Assembly: GCF_000407545.1 (NCBI RefSeq)
Contig: NZ_ASWH01000001.1
Location: 248,001 to 312,000 of the forward strand
DNA length: 64,000 nucleotides
Reading direction: 5' to 3'
DNA from: Enterococcus gilvus ATCC BAA-350
GTDB taxonomy: Bacteria > Bacillota > Bacilli > Lactobacillales > Enterococcaceae
In this document: in pieces, positions 63,082 to 64,000 of the stretch
Layout: every line of letters begins with the position of its first letter
Position numbering within the stretch: the first letter of the stretch is position 1
Program-made: the position numbers and the translations under genes
Notes under the pieces: model-generated
Seen by the model: the letters and a program-made list of their open reading frames with translations, nothing else
Databases searched by the model: none
What the model was told of the DNA's origin: nothing

Positions 63082-63723
63082 ATGATGGAGAAAGAGAAAG
63101 AATTGTTAGTGGAGTATGGCAAGCTTCTGATTTCAACTGGTTTAACAACTGGCACAGGAGGCAATATCAGTATCTATAATCCTGACGAGCAAATAATGGC
63201 GATTACGCCAAGTGGAATCGATTATTTTGAAATGACAGTAACGGATATTGTTTTACTGGATCTTGATGGGAAAGTCGTAGAAGGGAAGAGAAAGCCATCA
63301 AGTGAATGGCAAATGCACGTGATTAACTACCAAAAACGTAGTGATACTATTCGCGCGGTGGTGCATGCACATTCGACATTTAGCTCGATTTTAGCGACCT
63401 GCCGCAAAAGTCTTCCAGCATCGAACTATATGATAGCGATTGCAGGCGGCGATGATGTTCGTTGCTCAAAGTATGCCACGTTCGGTACAGAGGAATTGGC
63501 AGAGTATGCATTTGAAGCGATGGAAGATCGTTATGCCTGTTTTTTGGCAAATCATGGACTGCTGACCGGCGGTTTCACATTAAAAGAAGCATTTTCAGTA
63601 GCGGTAGAAATCGAGCGGTTGGCCGGTTTGCATATAGGTGCTTCGCTATTTGGCTCACCAGTAATACTAGATGAATCAGATATGAAAAAAGTACAGGAAC
63701 GTTTTCCTAGCTACGGTCAGTGA
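63082..63723 (+). CDS. Class II aldolase/adducin-family protein
   Basis: The 213-residue protein (start 63082 behind AGAGGTG, a second ATG follows at once) has the zinc site of L-fuculose-1-phosphate-type aldolases: VVHAHSTFS (two histidines) and ANHGLL (third histidine), with GGNISI, TPSGIDYFEM and the PSSEWQMH glutamate. It likely cleaves a sugar or sugar-acid phosphate into dihydroxyacetone phosphate or a related fragment plus an aldehyde. The neighbour is a probable 2-hydroxyacid dehydrogenase, so a catabolic pathway for a minor sugar or a sugar acid is likely; the substrate is not known. Confidence 0.88.
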   Translation: MMEKEKELLVEYGKLLISTGLTTGTGGNISIYNPDEQIMAITPSGIDYFEMTVTDIVLLDLDGKVVEGKRKPSSEWQMHVINYQKRSDTIRAVVHAHSTFSSILATCRKSLPASNYMIAIAGGDDVRCSKYATFGTEELAEYAFEAMEDRYACFLANHGLLTGGFTLKEAFSVAVEIERLAGLHIGASLFGSPVILDESDMKKVQERFPSYGQ

Positions 63724-63755
63724 AGGGTTTTTAGTACTAACAAAGGAGTGGAAAG

Positions 63756-64000
63756 ATGAGTAAGGTTGTGGTTGTCGGAGATACATTTGTTTCAAGTGAT
63801 ACCCTAAAAAAGGCGGCTACTTTGATGGCGCTTCCTGAACCTGTTGAAATTGTTTGTTTGGAGTGGCGCAGTGATGACTCTCTGGAAGAATTTCAACGGA
63901 ATTTAAAATTGATTGAACAAACAGGGCCGGAAGCGTTGGCGACATCCCCTGAGATTATGGAAGAAATAACTGATGCAGATTTTCTGTTTGTTCATCTTGC
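63756..64000 (+). CDS. Probable D-isomer-specific 2-hydroxyacid dehydrogenase, N-terminal part
   Basis: An ATG behind AAAGGAG, 32 bases after the aldolase gene, opens a frame that runs off the window after about 81 residues (MSKVVVVGDTFVSSDTLKKAA...ADFLFVHL). The visible part has the catalytic-domain pattern of this family (early VVVVGD, later an Asp-rich strand FLFVHL), but the NAD-binding GxGxxG lies beyond the edge, so the assignment rests on the N-terminal pattern and the aldolase neighbour. Confidence 0.5.
   Translation, partial: MSKVVVVGDTFVSSDTLKKAATLMALPEPVEIVCLEWRSDDSLEEFQRNLKLIEQTGPEALATSPEIMEEITDADFLFVHL

Overview
The window looks like a core-chromosome segment of an Enterococcus (Lactobacillales). 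The evidence is gene content and order: secY-adk-infA-rpmJ-rpsM-rpsK-rpoA-rplQ followed by ecfA1-ecfA2-ecfT-truA; rnc-smc-HAD-ftsY; plsX with a separate acyl carrier protein; ddl-murF-cshA-acpS-alr-mazF; and a gshF fusion. Enterococcus-like Ddl and KimA sequences agree with this. The species cannot be fixed from sequence alone. The base composition looks somewhat richer in GC than E. faecalis or E. faecium, which would suit the casseliflavus/gallinarum side of the genus, but this is an impression and not a calculation. No rRNA, tRNA, CRISPR array, insertion sequence or prophage was seen.

Layout. 1-3955: end of the spc/alpha ribosomal operon, closed by a structured RNA that matches the L17 downstream element. 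4082-7509: the energizing module of an ECF vitamin transporter and truA. 7721-9424: a divergent regulator/nucleoside hydrolase pair (YeiL-like and RihB-like) with a perfect 16-bp palindrome between them. 9461-12055: a large YfhO-type membrane protein. 12314-18699: rpmB, then yloU-fakA-recG and plsX-acpB (fatty acid activation and phospholipid entry). 18909-20882: a secreted GH25 lysozyme and an isochorismatase-family hydrolase. 21049-27703: rnc, smc, a HAD phosphatase and ftsY. 28116-30377: the bifunctional glutathione synthase gshF. 30410-34241: small housekeeping or unknown genes (LOG protein, metallophosphoesterase, MFS-like protein, DUF188). 34342-40878: wall precursor genes ddl, murF and alr together with cshA, acpS and mazF. 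41135-44382: a small Xre regulator with a membrane partner, a sortase-like exported protein and a divergent Mga/AtxA-type regulator. 44479-49885: a membrane-anchored MutS-like ATPase and a heterodimeric ABC exporter. 50031-56263: an MDR oxidoreductase, a small unknown protein, YhgE/Pip and the KimA potassium transporter. 56492-61166: marR with a second heterodimeric ABC exporter. 61232-62813: two related zinc-ribbon membrane proteins. 63082-end: a class II aldolase and the start of a probable 2-hydroxyacid dehydrogenase.

Most of the window is ordinary core genome. The less ordinary material lies mainly between genes or in a few poorly known proteins: a diverged non-coding repeat seen after truA and again between fakA and recG, whose closing stem shows compensatory change; alternative pairings in the L17 downstream element; palindromes placed on the rihB, rpmB and marR promoters; a long structured leader on cshA; a sortase-like domain without the usual arginine; a MutS-like ATPase with transmembrane segments; and the zinc-ribbon membrane protein pair.
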